A DNA stretch of 64,000 nucleotides, from assembly GCF_943912325.1 (NCBI RefSeq), contig NZ_CALTTX010000005.1:1-64000 (forward strand), in the 5' to 3' direction. Shown here piece by piece: positions 43,444 to 50,381 of the stretch. The notes under the pieces were generated by a model that was not told where the DNA came from, did no database searches, and was given only the letters and a program-made list of their open reading frames with translations. The position numbers and the translations under genes are program-made. The stretch is from an uncultured Microbacterium sp. Lineage in GTDB: Bacteria > Actinomycetota > Actinomycetes > Actinomycetales > Microbacteriaceae. Within the stretch, counting starts at the first letter, position 1. Every line of letters starts with the position of its first letter.

Positions 43444-44284
43444 CCTCGTCGGGGTGCTTGCTGACGCGCCCTGAACCATCGCCCGGGTCGATCTCATCGA
43501 TCGCGCGCACCTCGGCGTCGCTCAGGGCGAAGTCGAAGATGTCGATGTTCTCGGCGAGGCGCTCGCGCTTGACCGACTTCGGGAAGATGATGCGGCCGTG
43601 CTCGATGTGCCAGCGCAGCACGACCTGCGCGGGCGTCTTGCCGTGCGCGGCGGCCGCGGCGGCGACCGCGGGCTCGCTGAACAGGTCGTACTTGCCCTGA
43701 CCGAGCGGACCCCACGCCTCGATGGCGACGTCGTGCCGCCGCGCCCACTCGGTGACATCTCGCTGCGTGTAGGCGGGGTGCAGCTCGATCTGGTCGACGA
43801 CCGGCACGACGCCGGATTCGGCGATGATGTGCTCGAGGTGCGGCACGAGGAAGTTCGAAACCCCGATCGAGCGCGTGAGGCCCTCATCGCGCAGGTCGAT
43901 GAGCTTGGTCCACGCGTGCACGTAGTTGTCGCGCGCGGGGGTCGGCCAGTGGATCAGGTAGAGATCGACGTGGTCGACCTGCAGTTTGTCGAGCGATTCG
44001 CGGATCGCAGCCGCCGGCTCGTCGCCGTCGTGTCGGTCGTTCCAGAGCTTGGTCGTGATGAAGAGTTCGTCGCGCGGAATACCGCTCGCCGCGATCGCGG
44101 CACCGACCCCCTCTTCGTTTCGGTAGATCGCGGCGGTGTCGATGTGCCGGTAGCCCAGTTCGAGGGCCTCCGACACGGCGCGCTCGGTGTCGTCGGCATC
44201 GACGAGAAAGACGCCGTAGCCGAGCTGCGGAATGGTGTGGCCGTCGTTGAGGGGGATGCGGGGAACGTTCACGGTGTCAGTCAC
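43436..44284 (-). CDS. Aldo/keto reductase, 2,5-diketo-D-gluconate reductase-like
   Basis: 282 residues with a TIM-barrel AKR5-type layout: GYGVFLVDADDTERAVSEAL, catalytic YRHIDTAAIYRNEEGVG (Asp, Tyr), FITTKLWND, DLYLIHWPTP (His), SIGVSNFLVPHLEHI and IIFPKSVKRERLAEN (NADPH). It reduces small aldehydes or ketones. GTG start at 44284 with TAGGCT six bases upstream (leaderless). It is convergent with the FHA/kinase cluster. Confidence 0.92.
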   Translation of the reverse strand: MTDTVNVPRIPLNDGHTIPQLGYGVFLVDADDTERAVSEALELGYRHIDTAAIYRNEEGVGAAIAASGIPRDELFITTKLWNDRHDGDEPAAAIRESLDKLQVDHVDLYLIHWPTPARDNYVHAWTKLIDLRDEGLTRSIGVSNFLVPHLEHIIAESGVVPVVDQIELHPAYTQRDVTEWARRHDVAIEAWGPLGQGKYDLFSEPAVAAAAAAHGKTPAQVVLRWHIEHGRIIFPKSVKRERLAENIDIFDFALSDAEVRAIDEIDPGDGSGRVSKHPDEVN

Positions 44285-44360
44285 CCATTCAGCCTATGTC
44301 GAACCAGGGACATCGGGGCCGGGCGTCGACGGTGTCGGGAGTGCGTGACAGGATGTGGCC

Positions 44361-45170
44361 ATGCCCGAGATGCCCGAAGTCGAGCAACTGGCGCGCTTTC
44401 TCGCCGAGCGAACGCGCGGCCTGTCGATTTCAAGCATCCGCCTCGGCGCGATCGCGGCGCTGAAGACCTACGATCCCTCCCTAGACAGCCTCAGCGGCGC
44501 CGTGATCGAGATGGTCGAGCGTCACGGCAAGTTCGTCGTGATCGGCGTGCGCGATGCATCCGCCACCGATTCCTCGGCTTTGTATCTCGCCTTCCATCTC
44601 GCCAAGGCGGGGTGGCTGCGCTGGTACGAGCAGGTGCCGACGACGCTCATTCGACCCGGCAAGACCCCCATTGCGCTCCGCGTGACGCTCTCGGACGGCT
44701 CGGGGTTCGATCTGACCGAAGCGGGCACCAAGAAATCGCTCGCGGTTTACGTCGCGCGCGACCCCGGCGATGTGCCCGGCATCGCTCGTTTGGGGCCCGA
44801 TCCGCTCGACCCGGCGTTCGACGAGGCGAGGTTCGCCGCGCTCCTCTCCGGTCGCCGCACGCAGATCAAGGGTGTGTTGCGCGACCAATCGATCATCGCC
44901 GGGATCGGCAACGCGTACAGCGACGAGATCCTGCATGCCGCGCGGATGTCGCCCTACGCGCTAGCGGCGTCACTCAACGACGCCGAGGTCAAGAACCTCT
45001 ACGCGGCGATGCGCGACACGCTGCGTGCCGCGATCGATGAAGCATCCGGTCGCCCTCCCGCCGATCTCAAAGACGCCAAGCGTCGCGGCATGAGCGTGCA
45101 CGGCAGACGCGGCGAAGCGTGCCCCGTCTGCGGCGACACGGTCAGAAGCGTGTTCTTCGCGGATAAGTAA
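44361..45170 (+). pseudogene. Fpg/Nei-family DNA glycosylase, interrupted 5' part
   Basis: The reading frame encodes 269 residues beginning MPEMPEVEQL, in which Pro2 is the catalytic nucleophile and Glu3 follows. The helix-two-turns-helix part is kept (IAGIGNAYSDEILHAARMSP). The C-terminal zinc finger starts HGRRGEACPVCGDTVRSVFF and then stops at ADK-TAA because a mobile element is integrated at 45165-45166. The missing second half (LEYCATCQTGGKLL) lies at 52112-52190 beyond the element. Joined at the AA core, the gene reads through in frame as VFFAD-NSLEYC. The start at 44361 is set by Pro2; CAGGAT ends six bases upstream. Confidence 0.9.
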
Positions 45171-45191
45171 TTGGTACCTGTTTGCGCCCTA
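45145..45191. other. attL, left junction of the integrated element
   Basis: Host sequence ends GCGGAT, the shared core AA is 45165-45166, then element sequence GTAATTGGTAC (45167-45177) and the arm CTGTTTGCGCCCTA (45178-45191). The arm is the reverse complement of the one at attR. Confidence 0.85.
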
Positions 45192-45194
45192 CGG

Positions 45195-45223
45195 TTTACA
45201 GTAGTTATCAGGTGCGATACAAT
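45195..45223 (+). promoter_or_regulatory. Consensus promoter just inside attL
   Basis: TTTACA (45195-45200), a 17-base spacer, and TACAAT (45218-45223). It is one of the best sigma70-like promoters in the window and reads into the capsid gene. It starts three bases beyond the attP arm. Confidence 0.8.
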
Positions 45224-45359
45224 CTTCGCGAACCCAGCGAAATAGCCCGCTGATCTGGGGAAAGTTGTAGCCGGAGGCTCCTTTTCCCGCAGTGAGCCGG
45301 GAGGCATAGGCCGGAGGCCCGATCCCTCGCAATCACCCACTGATTGTTAGGAGCTTGCC
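45224..45359 (+). promoter_or_regulatory. Structured 5' leader of the capsid gene
   Basis: About 130 untranslated bases contain GCCGGAGGC at 45270-45278 and again at 45310-45318, a variant GAGCCGGGAGGC between them (45294-45305), and GGGAAA pairing with TTTCCC around the first copy. It ends in TTAGGAG, seven bases before the ATG. It may fold into two or three hairpins that control translation; I recognise no known riboswitch. Confidence 0.45.
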
Positions 45360-46520
45360 ATGCGTGGCACTGCACTTTCGGACATCACGGGTGCCGACCG
45401 AGGCTTCAACGTCGGCGCCGATGTCCTCACCCACACTGCGGACGGTGTTTCGCTCGCGACCGTCTACGCCGAGATTCAGGCTTCGCTCGAAGAGTGGAAC
45501 CGGAGTCGCGGCGTGATCTCGCGCCTGTTCACCTTCGACACGACCGATCCGTTCGCCCAGCTCGCGAAGGATCCGAAGCCTGGAGAGGACTTCGAGGAGG
45601 AGTCGGAGTTCGGCCAGCCCAAGGCCGCGCGGATCGAGGCCGATTGGCTGCGGATGGGGTATCCGCTCAACTGGTACGACTCGGCAACCCGCTTCACTCG
45701 CCGGTTCCTTCGCGATGTGACCGCTGATCAGCTCGCGACGATTCACGCTGATCGCCTCGAGGCGGACACTCGCCTGACCTTCCGCAAGACGCTGTCGGCG
45801 CTGACGGACAAGACCGTCGCTGGTAGCCGGAAGACAAACAAGGAGGGCTACGAGGTCTTCGATCTCTGGGACGGCTCGGCAGGTGAGACTCCGAAGGCGT
45901 GGGGTGGCAAGACCTTCACCGGCACGCACAATCACTACCTGGTGTCGGGCGCGGCAACCGTCGACTCTGCCGACCTGGAACAGCTGATCCTCACGATTCA
46001 GGAGCACGGCTACGGCATCCGGGAGTCGAACGAGCGAATCGTGCTGATGATGCGCAAGGAAACCGCCATCCCCGACGCGATCCGCGGATTCCGCCGCGGC
46101 GTCGAGAACAACAACAGCGCGGTCGCGAAGTACGACTTCATCGCCTCGGATGCGACCCCCGCGTACCTCACGGCGGAGTCGATCATCGGCTCGGTGCCTC
46201 CGGGTACCTGGAACGACCTGCCGATCTTCGGTTCGTACGGCGATGCGCTTCTGTTCGAGTCGTACTGGATTCCGGAGGGCTACGTGATCGCGCTGGCGAC
46301 CTCGGGCGCTGGCTCGGTTCGCAACCCCCTCGCGTTCCGTCAGCACGCGAACGCGTCGCTCCACGGTCTTCTCCTGACGAGTGACGACACTGCGGCGAAC
46401 TACCCGCTTCAGAACAAGTTCTACACGCGCGGCTTCGGTGTCGGCGTTCGCAACCGTTCGGCTGCGGCTGTCATGCAGATCAAGGCCTCGGGGAACTACG
46501 AGAACCCGACCTGGCCGTAA
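45360..46520 (+). CDS. Phage major capsid protein-like (HK97-fold type)
   Basis: 386 residues. The N terminus ADRGFNVGADVLTHTADGVSLATVYAEI is followed by a long alpha-rich part. The C-terminal third has the look of actinophage major head proteins: LPIFGSYGDALLFESYWIPEGYVIAL, NPLAFRQHANASLHGLLL and YPLQNKFYTRGFGVGVRNRSAAAVMQI, that is, an A-domain with late beta strands and a G-rich end. No protease or scaffold gene adjoins. Transcription starts at the strong promoter at 45195-45223. Assignment is by pattern and not by alignment; a structural or encapsulin-like shell protein is the main alternative. Confidence 0.78.
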   Translation: MRGTALSDITGADRGFNVGADVLTHTADGVSLATVYAEIQASLEEWNRSRGVISRLFTFDTTDPFAQLAKDPKPGEDFEEESEFGQPKAARIEADWLRMGYPLNWYDSATRFTRRFLRDVTADQLATIHADRLEADTRLTFRKTLSALTDKTVAGSRKTNKEGYEVFDLWDGSAGETPKAWGGKTFTGTHNHYLVSGAATVDSADLEQLILTIQEHGYGIRESNERIVLMMRKETAIPDAIRGFRRGVENNNSAVAKYDFIASDATPAYLTAESIIGSVPPGTWNDLPIFGSYGDALLFESYWIPEGYVIALATSGAGSVRNPLAFRQHANASLHGLLLTSDDTAANYPLQNKFYTRGFGVGVRNRSAAAVMQIKASGNYENPTWP

Positions 46521-46526
46521 GACCAC

Positions 46527-46735
46527 CGTCCCCGGAGGCCGCGGGTTCTACCTTTCTTACCGCCTGGTCTCGTCGATCCCCTCCGGGGACGGTACCAATC
46601 TCGTCGCACCGAGGGTCTTCCATCCCTTTCAACCTCGGCGCGGCCGCGCTCGGTTGGTCCCGAGTGCGCGGACTGCGTGCGGCAGTCCGACCAGACCGGG
46701 AGTGCCGCCTTCCCTGGCGGTGGGGCGGCACTCCC
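46527..46735 (+). other. Three consecutive perfect hairpins after the capsid gene
   Basis: (1) CCGTCCCCGGAGG (46527-46539) with CCTCCGGGGACGG (46581-46593), 13 bp. (2) GGACTGC (46670-46676) with GCAGTCC (46682-46688). (3) GGGAGTGCCGCC (46698-46709) with GGCGGCACTCCC (46724-46735), 12 bp. The 253-base gap has no gene. The hairpins could be terminators limiting read-through from the capsid gene, or a DNA signal such as a packaging site. Confidence 0.5.
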
Positions 46736-46773
46736 TTCAACCGCCAGACCGCCAGTGACCCGAAGGAGACACC

Positions 46774-47256
46774 ATGTCTTTCCTCAACGCCAAGACCCCA
46801 GACGAACTTCGCGATGCCATCCGCGCTAACCTCGCGGCCCAGTCGCTCGCGGACCAGACCGAAGCCGAGTGCGCCGAGGTCCGCGCAGTCGCACCTGCCG
46901 AGAACGACTTCCTTCGTGACGAGCTCGCCACCGTGGTGCACCGAGCCCTGGTGAACCTCGATGAGTCCCATGACTTCGAAGGTTCCGCGCCGGTCGTCAC
47001 CGTCAGCCCCTACGGCTACTCGCCTCGCTCAACCGAGCACACCCGCGACGGCGCTACGCCGATCTTCAGCGGCACTGTTCGGTCCTGCCACCAGTGCGGC
47101 GCATCGACAGTGCAGACCACGCCGTTCTGGCTCGCGCTCGGTCGACACGTTCTCCAGATTGACCTCTGCCACGCCTGCGCCGTCGACGCCATCGACCGCG
47201 GCGCGAAGGCGCAGAACCTCGTGATCCCCGATGCGTTGCCGGACGACTTCTCATGA
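46774..47256 (+). CDS. Element protein with two CxxC pairs, unknown function
   Basis: 160 residues. The N-terminal half is acidic and helical (DELRDAIRANLAAQSLADQTEAECAEV, broken here by family-neutral sequence); the C-terminal half has CHQCGAS and CHACAVD, a likely zinc ribbon. No membrane segment. AAGGAG lies upstream of the ATG. Its stop overlaps the next start as ATGA, so three genes (46774, 47253, 47429) form a coupled unit. I do not recognise the family. Confidence 0.6.
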   Translation: MSFLNAKTPDELRDAIRANLAAQSLADQTEAECAEVRAVAPAENDFLRDELATVVHRALVNLDESHDFEGSAPVVTVSPYGYSPRSTEHTRDGATPIFSGTVRSCHQCGASTVQTTPFWLALGRHVLQIDLCHACAVDAIDRGAKAQNLVIPDALPDDFS

Positions 47257-47432
47257 GCGACAAGCGACAGTGCGTTGGGGTGATCCTCAACCCGAAGGAC
47301 CCACGGCAGGGAAATCGCTGCTCTCGGTGGGCGAAACAGGGCAGCGAATACTGCGGCGCTCACCAGGGCGAGGGCGGAACGGGCGTGCCCTACGACCAGC
47401 AGAACCTCACAAGGAGGGTTGGGGTGTCGTGA
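47253..47432 (+). CDS. Small Cys/His zinc-binding-type protein
   Basis: 59 residues: CVGVILNPKDPRQGNRCSRWAKQG...YCGAHQ. The C-x15-C-x9-C-x2-H spacing and RCxRWA motif are typical of small phage proteins that contain a QCxxxxxxGxRCxRxAxxGxxxCxxH zinc site, often found near DNA-packaging or structural genes. The ATG overlaps the preceding stop (ATGA) and the TGA overlaps the next start (GTGA), so it is genuinely translated although it is very short. Confidence 0.6.
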   Translation: MSDKRQCVGVILNPKDPRQGNRCSRWAKQGSEYCGAHQGEGGTGVPYDQQNLTRRVGVS

Positions 47433-47806
47433 TCCTCGATCCCAACATCGACACGACCTCTGCGAACGGCGAACTCGTCCTCAATGTGCTGATCTCGGTT
47501 GCGCAGTGGGAACGGCGCATCATCAGTGAGCGCACCAAGTCCGGCCTCGCGGTCGTTCGACGCCGGCCGAATCCCGACAAGAAGGCAATCGGTCGCCCTC
47601 GAACGGTGCCCGATGACATCGTTGCGCGGATCGTTCGCGAGCACGCCGAGGGCATGACCTCGTACGGGATCGCGAAGAACCTCACGGCTGACAGTGTGCC
47701 CACGGCCCAGGGCGCGCCAAAATGGACTCCGCAGACCGTGAACCGGATTCTTGAGCGCGAAGCGTGCGGGACCGACAATGTGGCTGCGCTATCTGAAGCC
47801 TCGTAG
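47429..47806 (+). CDS. Serine-recombinase-like protein lacking the catalytic N terminus
   Basis: From a GTG at 47429 the 125-residue product begins VILDPNIDTTSANGELVLNVL and continues SVAQWERRIISERTKSGLA, which is the end of the resolvase/invertase catalytic domain with its long E helix. After a basic linker comes a helix-turn-helix (IVREHAEGMTSYGIAKNLTAD) and PTAQGAPKWTPQTVNRIL. The nucleophile Ser and the first 80 residues are missing. GTGA coupling to the upstream gene suggests a selected DNA-binding product rather than junk. It might be a site-binding regulator, directionality factor or inhibitor for the integrase. Confidence 0.65.
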   Translation: MILDPNIDTTSANGELVLNVLISVAQWERRIISERTKSGLAVVRRRPNPDKKAIGRPRTVPDDIVARIVREHAEGMTSYGIAKNLTADSVPTAQGAPKWTPQTVNRILEREACGTDNVAALSEAS

Positions 47807-47884
47807 GCGACTCGGCGCACGCTACGGGAGAGGAAGCGCAATCGCCAGAAGTGACTTCTGTCAGACACAATGTTAGGATGTCAG

Positions 47885-47952
47885 TGGACCATACGGGAGT
47901 TGAACCCGTCGCGGCGAGTTTTGGAGACCTACCCGGCGAACCTGCATGGCCC
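47885..47952 (-). tRNA. tRNA-like sequence, anticodon loop as in tRNA-Trp (CCA), short D arm
   Basis: On the minus strand the 5' GGGCCAT pairs with ATGGTCC at the 3' end (seven pairs including one G-U). The T arm ACGGG-TTCAACT-CCCGT is perfect, and CTCCAAA looks like the tRNA-Trp anticodon loop. The stretch between acceptor and T arm is only 36 bases, about five less than normal, and no standard D stem forms; the anticodon stem is weak. It is therefore a degenerate or unusual phage-type tRNA. Confidence 0.55.
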
Positions 47953-47960
47953 TAGCTTTT

Positions 47961-47999
47961 TGAGAAGCGCTCCGGTTGCCCCCGGGGCGCTTCTTTTTG
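47961..47999. terminator. Strong bidirectional intrinsic terminator
   Basis: GAAGCGC (47964-47970) pairs with GCGCTTC (47987-47993), with an inner CCGG/CCGG stem, followed by TTTTT. A T tract on the other side (CTTTTT before the stem) also serves the reverse strand. It separates the capsid-side genes from 48118 onward. Confidence 0.8.
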
Positions 48000-48117
48000 T
48001 CTACCTGTAAGGATAGCACACGTCTTCTTCTATGTGTCGACACGCCCACATTTAGCTATATGCGCGCTGGCCATAAAGTCTTTACAGGGGCTACACTGTG
48101 TTCCAGGAGGTCACACC

Positions 48118-48990
48118 ATGAGCGATCCTGCCCCGTCCAAGCGCCCAAAGGGCCGATCCCCGGCATACCCGTCCATCGACCTGGAGCGAGCGATCCACCG
48201 GGTGGACCAGGTCTTCCGTAAGGAGCGTCAGTATCCCGTCTCGACCTCGGTGATCCCGGGTCTATGGGGTTACTCGACGCTGAATGGGCCAGCTGCCCAG
48301 CAACTCTCCGCACTCCTCAAGTTCGGGTTGTTAGAGAGTCAAGGCAGCAAGGAAGCCCGCGAGGTCAAGGTATCCGACCTTGCAGTTCAGATCCTCAGCC
48401 ATCCGAGTTCCGATGCTCGGCAAGATGCGATACAGGAGGCGGCGCTCCTTCCTCCGATCCACCAGGAGATGTGGGCGGAGTATGGGTCCGAATTGCCGTC
48501 CGACTCCAACCTACTCTGGCGCCTCACACGAGACCGCGGGTTTACAGAGACCGGCGCGAAGGAGTTTGTGCGTGAGTGGCGCGAGACAATGGCGTTCGCA
48601 CAGCTAGCGACGGATGCGAGCGCCTTCAGCGACGCTCAGGTCAGCGGCGAAGATGCAATCGACTTGGTCGACGCGAGCGCGGCGGAGCCGACGCGCGATC
48701 CAGAGGCTGGTCAGACTGCCGTGGCTGAGGACCCGGCGCGGTATCAGTTCCCGAGCCATCATGCGACACAAATCAGCCAGACCATGTCCGTCGCCGTGCC
48801 CGCAGGCGTGCAACAGTACCCGATCCCCATTGCGCTCTCGGGCCGACCGCCGGTCGTTATCTCAGGCGCGTTCCCACTCTCGGAGCCCGAATGGGCACGC
48901 TTCAAAGCCGTCCTGGACGCAATGAAACCAGTGCTAGTCGAGGAAGCAGTGCCTACGCAGCTTTCAGGGAGCTCAGGTTCGCCCGAATAG
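48118..48990 (+). CDS. Element protein of unknown function with a winged-helix-like N-terminal region
   Basis: 290 residues. The first 160 residues (SPAYPSIDLERAIHRVDQVF, VIPGLWGYSTLNGPAAQQLSAL, GLLESQGSKEAREVKVSDLA, LPPIHQEMWAEYGSELPSD) match a pattern I know from an uncharacterised family often carried on mobile elements, with a wHTH-like fold for residues 20-95. The C-terminal 130 residues are a disordered acidic region and a short beta-rich tail. The ATG at 48118 follows CCAGGAGG; a TACACT -10-like box lies upstream at about 48091-48096. Its place between the terminator and the repressor suggests an early or regulatory gene. Confidence 0.55.
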   Translation: MSDPAPSKRPKGRSPAYPSIDLERAIHRVDQVFRKERQYPVSTSVIPGLWGYSTLNGPAAQQLSALLKFGLLESQGSKEAREVKVSDLAVQILSHPSSDARQDAIQEAALLPPIHQEMWAEYGSELPSDSNLLWRLTRDRGFTETGAKEFVREWRETMAFAQLATDASAFSDAQVSGEDAIDLVDASAAEPTRDPEAGQTAVAEDPARYQFPSHHATQISQTMSVAVPAGVQQYPIPIALSGRPPVVISGAFPLSEPEWARFKAVLDAMKPVLVEEAVPTQLSGSSGSPE

Positions 48991-49007
48991 GGTCGGCTCG
49001 CCGCGGC

Positions 49008-49247
49008 TTACGCAAGGTGACGTTCAAGTAGCGCGCCGGCATCGGCGCCGAGCGCGCCCGCGATCCGGTGGATGTTGTCAAGGCTGATATTCCGTTCCCC
49101 GCGCTCGACCTGGCCAACGTAGCTACGGTCCAATCCAGCGCGATGCGCGAGTTCCTCCTGGCTCAGTCCCGCCGCAGTCCTCAGCTCGCGAACGCGCGCA
49201 CCGAACGCCGCTCGTTGTTCGAGCTGCTTCGGTGTTGCGGACGGCAC
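49008..49247 (-). CDS. XRE-family repressor-like regulator
   Basis: 79 residues forming one Cro/cI-type helix-turn-helix: ARVRELRTAAGLSQEELAHR, AGLDRSYVGQVERGERNISL and a final helix IHRIAGALGADAGALL. It begins at a GTG, 58 bases from the divergent membrane-protein gene; this gap holds a direct repeat CTATGAGT. It is likely the element's lysogeny-type repressor, although it is short and has no oligomerisation domain. Confidence 0.8.
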   Translation of the reverse strand: MPSATPKQLEQRAAFGARVRELRTAAGLSQEELAHRAGLDRSYVGQVERGERNISLDNIHRIAGALGADAGALLERHLA

Positions 49248-49271
49248 TCAACAACGGTCGACCGATGATGT

Positions 49272-49305
49272 CTATGAGTCCACGGACTATGAGTACCATC
49301 GCCTC
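49272..49305 (+). promoter_or_regulatory. Leaderless -10 box overlapped by direct repeats
   Basis: CTATGAGT occurs at 49272-49279 and 49287-49294 (15-base period). The second copy abuts TACCAT (49294-49299), which ends six bases before the ATG at 49306. A repressor bound to the repeats would block that promoter. Assignment to the XRE protein is by position. Confidence 0.55.
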
Positions 49306-49806
49306 ATGGGCTTCAAAGAGTGGATCAAGAGTGAAGGCGTGCACGGTGAGCGTCGTGCTCAGGCAGGGATGAACCTGCTGACGATGAACGCATCAGGGCT
49401 GATGACGGGCAAGTTCAACTACAACATAAAGGACGCCATTCTCACCTACGAAGGCGATTCGGCTCCGGCATCACGTCTCGGCTCGGTGGCGTTCTCTGCC
49501 GACGTCCCCGAGAAGCGCATGACCGCGACCCGCGTGGTCGCTGGCGCGGTACTCCTAGGCCCAGTCGGGATGGTCATTGGCGCGCTCGCGAAGAAGCAGA
49601 AGAACGGCGACGGTTGGCTCCTGATCGACGTGCTCGACGGTCCCACCGACGACTCTGAGCTACGCGCGCAGTGGCTGATCGAGGTCAAGAAGGGTGGTCG
49701 TGCCGACGCGATGAAGCTCGCGAACGAACTCGCCAACGCTAAACGTGCGGCGCGCGCGAATTCGTCGATCGACTCAGTCTCAGAAACGCCCGGAGAGGCG
49801 TCCTAG
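49306..49806 (+). CDS. Small protein with a Gly-rich hydrophobic segment, unknown function
   Basis: 166 residues. Residues 70-100 (VVAGAVLLGPVGMVIGALAKKQK) form one Gly-rich hydrophobic segment that could insert in the membrane. The parts on both sides look like a split beta-rich (PH-like) fold ending WLIEVKKGGRADAMKLANEL. No homologue recognised. A membrane protein under a repressor at this place in a temperate element could be a superinfection-exclusion factor, but that is a guess from context. Confidence 0.55.
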   Translation: MGFKEWIKSEGVHGERRAQAGMNLLTMNASGLMTGKFNYNIKDAILTYEGDSAPASRLGSVAFSADVPEKRMTATRVVAGAVLLGPVGMVIGALAKKQKNGDGWLLIDVLDGPTDDSELRAQWLIEVKKGGRADAMKLANELANAKRAARANSSIDSVSETPGEAS

Positions 49807-49824
49807 GCGCATCTGCGACACCGA

Positions 49825-49860
49825 GGGCGCTAGGTCGAATCGAATATCGACCTAGCGCCC
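49825..49860. terminator. Bidirectional terminator between convergent genes
   Basis: GGGCGCTAGGTCGA (49825-49838) pairs perfectly with TCGACCTAGCGCCC (49847-49860), a 14-bp stem with an eight-base loop, between converging genes ending at 49806 and 49880. Confidence 0.75.
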
Positions 49861-49879
49861 TACGCGCGCTCACAGGCGA

Positions 49880-50170
49880 TTACTCGCCAGACGGCTTGAA
49901 CTCCATCGGAACCGCGATTCGGTGAATCGCACCGACCGCGTGCTGGTACTGGCCCCGCCCGAGGTAGTCGCTGACCAATTGGCCCGCGTCCTTCGCCACG
50001 CCAGCGGGATCCCAATACTGCCCCTCGGAGATCCCGCCCACGTAGCGCTCGTCCGAGTCTTCCTCGAAGTGCTCGTCTTCCAGGCCGATCGAGAACGAGT
50101 CGTCGGCTTCACGCGTGATCTCAAGGATGAGTCGAATGGTGCGCTCGTTGGTGTTGACAATGGTGGCCAT
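49880..50170 (-). CDS. 96-residue acidic element protein, unknown function
   Basis: ATG at 50170 after GAAAGGAG. The product MATIVNTNERTIRLILEITREAD starts with a beta strand and continues acidic (GLEDEHFEEDSDERYVGG), with a C-terminal helix (VAKDAGQLVSDYLG). No known motif. It lies downstream of the integrase terminator, so it needs its own promoter. Size and place would suit a recombination directionality factor or anti-repressor, but nothing in the sequence shows this. Confidence 0.55.
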   Translation of the reverse strand: MATIVNTNERTIRLILEITREADDSFSIGLEDEHFEEDSDERYVGGISEGQYWDPAGVAKDAGQLVSDYLGRGQYQHAVGAIHRIAVPMEFKPSGE

Positions 50171-50253
50171 GAGACCACTCCTTTCGTGTTGTGTGTGGTG
50201 TACCGCACTGGCGCCGCGAGACTTCTCTGTCCGCGATGCCCAACACAAAGAAA

Positions 50254-50287
50254 AAGCACCGTGAGACTCTGATGTCTCGCGGTGCTT
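50254..50287 (-). terminator. Intrinsic terminator of the integrase gene
   Basis: AAGCACCGTGAGAC (50254-50267) pairs with GTCTCGCGGTGCTT (50274-50287), one mismatch, six-base loop. On the minus strand it is followed by a T-rich run (TTTTTCTTTG). It lies 95 bases past the integrase stop. Confidence 0.8.
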
Positions 50288-50381
50288 CGGTGCCTCAGAG
50301 TGCTATCTCCTGAGCGCTTGTACCTGGTGCCGTTCTAGCCGGTCCTCCATGCGATGCTCAAACCGTAGCACACCCGGAGCG

